Source: Paramacrobiotus richtersi (lineage: Eukaryota; Tardigrada; Eutardigrada; Parachela; Macrobiotidae). Taken from it: a stretch of 30,955 nt of DNA. The stretch is taken from the NCBI GenBank assembly GCA_034698045.1, contig JAQGAU010000331.1, positions 1 through 30,955 on the forward strand, read 5' to 3'. The notes below the pieces were generated by a model. The model ran no database searches. It was not told the DNA's origin and was given only the letters and a program-made list of their open reading frames with translations. Positions 29,097-30,955 of the stretch are shown here, piece after piece. Numbering within the stretch: position 1 is the first letter of the stretch; each line of letters begins with the position of its first letter. The position numbers and the translations under genes were made by a program.

Positions 29097-29221
29097 CGTA
29101 GAGTAGTGGCTTTGTACATGTATTTCTTGATGTCCCTGCATATACTGCAGCCGCCAGTACACTTCACGATATACTCAAAACTTGGATAAGCATCAAAATC
29201 GCGTCTTTTTTCTGCCGTAGT
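29097..29221 (+). ncRNA. Candidate small RNA unit, family A
   Basis: The upstream box TGTATGGGAGGTCAGTTG is at 29043-29060 and the lead is AATATTACGGCATAAA. The core is CGTAG-AGTAG-TGGC, the inner box CTTGGATAAGC, and six T lie at 29216-29221. It is the last core in the window. Confidence 0.43.
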
Positions 29222-29387
29222 TTACACATTTGTTAGCGGACAGAGCAAGGGGCTCGAGTAACAAAAAGGATCACGACGGCAAAACGAAGGGAATGCATTC
29301 CACAATTAAGAGACATCCTTTATTCTACTAACCGGAAATGGTCCGGGATGCTGCTGTGTTGGACAGACATTTCGTGATTTTCGTCTT

Positions 29388-29600
29388 ATGAACGATGAAA
29401 GACAGTTCGAACGAAGAATGATGCTGATGATTCAAATGCATTTGAATGTAAATATATCGAAATATGCTACCAGTTTGCACACATCTCGCTTGCCTTGCTG
29501 GCATGCGGCGCGCGCATTTTTTGTCGCAGACTCGATAGAAGAAAGTATCAAGCATATGACCAAACTACACAATGAAGCTATTGTATTAAAAAAACAATAG
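29388..29600 (+). pseudogene. ERRMML exon fragment and following open frame
   Basis: The frame opens MNDERQFERRMMLMIQMHLN and stays open for 70 codons. The first part matches the fragment at 19626-19690; the rest (IEESIKHMTKLHNEAIVL) is not found elsewhere here. The family is unknown. It ends just before the MITE-like element. Confidence 0.3.
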
Positions 29601-29640
29601 CCTGCAACAAAGTTATGTGTACCAAAAGGTCAAAATTTTC

Positions 29641-29927
29641 AAAAATGATCAAAAAATAGTAAACTATCTGCTAAAAATCAAACAAGAACGTTATAATATG
29701 TTGGATGATATTATCTATAATTGTAGTTGCGCTTTTCGTGAAATTATGTATAATGCGGATGCAAACCTGTTTTTTGTGCACCGGAAGTCGATGTAACGCT
29801 TGTAAAACCAATACGGTAAGTAAAATGAGGCAAAAGGCAAACTACAATTGTTTGTAAATGAATTTTCTATATAATAAGCATTTTTTCTAAATTTTCAAAG
29901 CTCTATTACTATTTTTTGATCATTTTT
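29641..29927. mobile_element. MITE-like element with 22-bp terminal inverted repeats
   Basis: AAAAATGATCAAAAAATAGT plus AA (29641-29662) is exactly inverted at 29906-29927. The element is 287 bp, AT-rich and non-coding, with an inner inverted pair AATTGTAGTT / AACTACAATT (about 29717 and 29841). I see no convincing target-site duplication, so the superfamily cannot be given. Confidence 0.6.
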
Positions 29928-29934
29928 TAAGTAG

Positions 29935-30414
29935 GACCATGGCATTGTTGGGAAACGCCGGCTAAAGTTAGGCGACCAGAGAAGAATCGCCAAACAGCTC
30001 AGTGTCAGAAATAGTGGCCCACTCTACCCGGGCACTGAGAAAAGCGCGAAATGGACACAGGGCAGGCAGCGCCTTTTGTCCATTTACGATGTTTGTTCTG
30101 ATGCAGGCCGTTTATCTGGCATAGTCTGCCGCACAGAGCAATCTCAACATAGCGGTCAACCAGGACATGATCTATTCATTGTCAGTGCACTGAGTGCAGC
30201 ACATCGAAAGCAAAGTGGGGGAATTTATACTAGCCGAGATGACAGCCACGAAAAAGCAAATTGTGCTATTGTTCTACTGCATTTTTTTATTCACTGGACG
30301 CAGCAAACAATTGTAAGATTACCGGATATGTGTAAAGAAAGAGTTGTACTATTTAATGATGCCGTTTCCGAAAACGGTCGCATATATGCCTGCAACGGTA
30401 TCATATGTTCTTAA
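29935..30414 (+). CDS. Probable 3' terminal exon, unknown protein
   Basis: The frame is open for 160 codons (29935-30414) from just after a T-rich tract ending TTTTTTAAGTAG, a plausible splice acceptor, to TAA at 30412-30414. It begins DHGIVGKRRLKLGDQRRIAK and includes HRKQSGGIYTSRDDSHEKAN and RLPDMCKERVVLFNDAVSEN. No in-frame ATG lies near the start, so earlier exons are expected upstream. A poly(A) signal follows 64 bases after the stop. The pyrimidine tract of the acceptor overlaps the end of the MITE-like element. No domain is recognised. Confidence 0.45.
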   Translation, partial: DHGIVGKRRLKLGDQRRIAKQLSVRNSGPLYPGTEKSAKWTQGRQRLLSIYDVCSDAGRLSGIVCRTEQSQHSGQPGHDLFIVSALSAAHRKQSGGIYTSRDDSHEKANCAIVLLHFFIHWTQQTIVRLPDMCKERVVLFNDAVSENGRIYACNGIICS

Positions 30415-30477
30415 TGCGTCTGAGCTGTTAGTTTTTGAAATTGTTATGATTAAATCTAAAAAGTAGCATTATGCGAA

Positions 30478-30483
30478 AATAAA
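30478..30483 (+). terminator. Poly(A) signal AATAAA, plus strand
   Basis: It lies 64 bases after the stop of the terminal exon, followed by AT/GT-rich sequence (AACGTGTGACGTGTTTT). Confidence 0.5.
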
Positions 30484-30514
30484 TTGTACAACAAATTTAT
30501 AACGTGTGACGTGT

Positions 30515-30520
30515 TTTATT
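30515..30520 (-). terminator. Poly(A) signal AATAAA, minus strand
   Basis: AATAAA on the minus strand would serve the convergent gene whose stop is at 30737. The 3' UTR would be a little over 200 bases. Confidence 0.4.
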
Positions 30521-30736
30521 TTTTATAACAGTCGACATTATAAAACAATTAACTTATAAACAAATTAAAATAATTAAAACATTAAAAAATAATAAATACA
30601 CATCTAATAGACGACGAAAATCTGAATAAAGCAATGCAAAACGGAGACAAACAAACAGAACAAAGCACAATCTGTTCAGGTGGTTGTTAAACAGAAAGAA
30701 AATGTAATGATCACGACTCTTACTCACTTAGCACTC

Positions 30737-30955
30737 TCAGCATTCATTTCCTGACAATATGGAAATGGCCAGGACTTCGTTACTGCGAACCGTGTCGGCA
30801 GCCACGCCCTGCAGCAAGGCCCACATAAACCCCGACAAAAACTCGAAACTGTGGCGCAAACGTAGTGTACACAGTACGGCGCGAAAACTCGCGGCCGCAA
30901 ACGTATCCGCTCGTGAGCTGCTCCAACTCGACCTGCATACACTCTCGCGCAAGGA
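30737..30955 (-). CDS. C-terminal coding fragment, minus strand, truncated by window
   Basis: The frame is open from the window edge to TGA at 30739-30737 and includes RHSFEFLSGFMWALLQGVAA and TVRSNEVLAISILSGNEC. Composition is GC-rich, unlike the array. A second frame is also open for part of this stretch (MQVELEQLTSGYVCGREFS) and ends near 30790, so the frame choice is not secure. No family is recognised. Confidence 0.35.
   Translation of the reverse strand, partial: SLRESVCRSSWSSSRADTFAAASFRAVLCTLRLRHSFEFLSGFMWALLQGVAADTVRSNEVLAISILSGNEC

Larger units (their letters stand above)
26538..29345 (+). repeat. Segmental duplication, copy 2
   Basis: This is the partner of 21204-24100 and carries the same units in the same order and strand: M (minus), D, B, A. 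The right edge is close to GGAATGCATTCCACAATTAA, also present at 24033-24052, after which the two copies diverge. Confidence 0.85.

Noticed and set aside
873-29110. A CRISPR-like array
   Set aside because: Spacing is hundreds of bases and irregular, the repeat is short and variable inside, and the setting is eukaryotic.
873-29221. The core units as ordinary tRNA genes or intact tRNA-derived SINEs
   Set aside because: No GGTTCRANNCC B box, no acceptor-stem pairing and no SINE tail or target duplication were found around the cores. Only the A-box-like part fits.
30855-30870. CGTAGTGTACAC as a further core
   Set aside because: The second half (TGGC) is missing, there is no T-run, and it lies in a GC-rich coding-like region.

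Overview
This looks like nuclear DNA of an animal. It is AT-rich and gene-poor, with no bacterial operon structure, with candidate GT/AG splice junctions and AATAAA signals, and with a broken rhodopsin-like GPCR at 17833-18882. From memory, the GPCR sequence style (MNRAWALF in place of DRY, CWTP in TM6, a DSLFFALS TM7 end) resembles the large GPCR expansion of tardigrades. That assignment is an inference that I could not test.

The main structure is a long array of diverged repeat units from about position 430 to 29220. It is interrupted only by a 4.2 kb single-copy island at about 15.2-19.4 kb and by a few shorter unique stretches. Forty units share a 14-base core, CGTAG-N5-TGGC (35 on plus, 5 on minus; 28 exact). 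The flanks fall into at least four families that no longer resemble each other (A, B, C, D, plus M on minus). In 36 of the 40, a run of at least five T lies downstream on the same strand, nearly always 75-130 bases after the core start. A looser box around AATGG often lies between. The core overlaps the pol III A-box pattern (TRGYNNARNGG). I therefore annotate the units as a candidate family of about 100-nt small RNA genes with pol III-like signals. No known RNA family is recognised, so this is a hypothesis. The usual order is B, A, then C, with a D module in some repeats. Family B and A units have a conserved AT-rich leader (P) upstream of B.

Layout: 1-440 decayed coding exons; 430-7300 tandem P-B-A-(C) units; 7400-9480 D module, zinc-finger fragment and LPLPES exon copy; 9540-11000 C unit, minus-strand exon-like ORF, FYCK exon copy and a perfect 62-bp palindrome; 11.2-12.7 kb more A/B units and an LPLPES exon copy; 12.9-15.2 kb D module, an inverted B-A block and the best zinc-finger copy (minus); 15.2-19.4 kb island with a coding-like remnant and the GPCR pseudogene; 19.4-29.2 kb younger array, including a segmental duplication (about 21.2-24.1 kb repeated at 26.5-29.3 kb). 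At the right end are a MITE-like inverted-repeat element, a plausible 3' terminal exon with poly(A) signal, and a convergent minus-strand gene end.

Protein-coding content is mostly fragments of one or more old, repeatedly duplicated genes (zinc-finger-like, LPLPES and FYCK exons). No intact multi-domain gene is visible.
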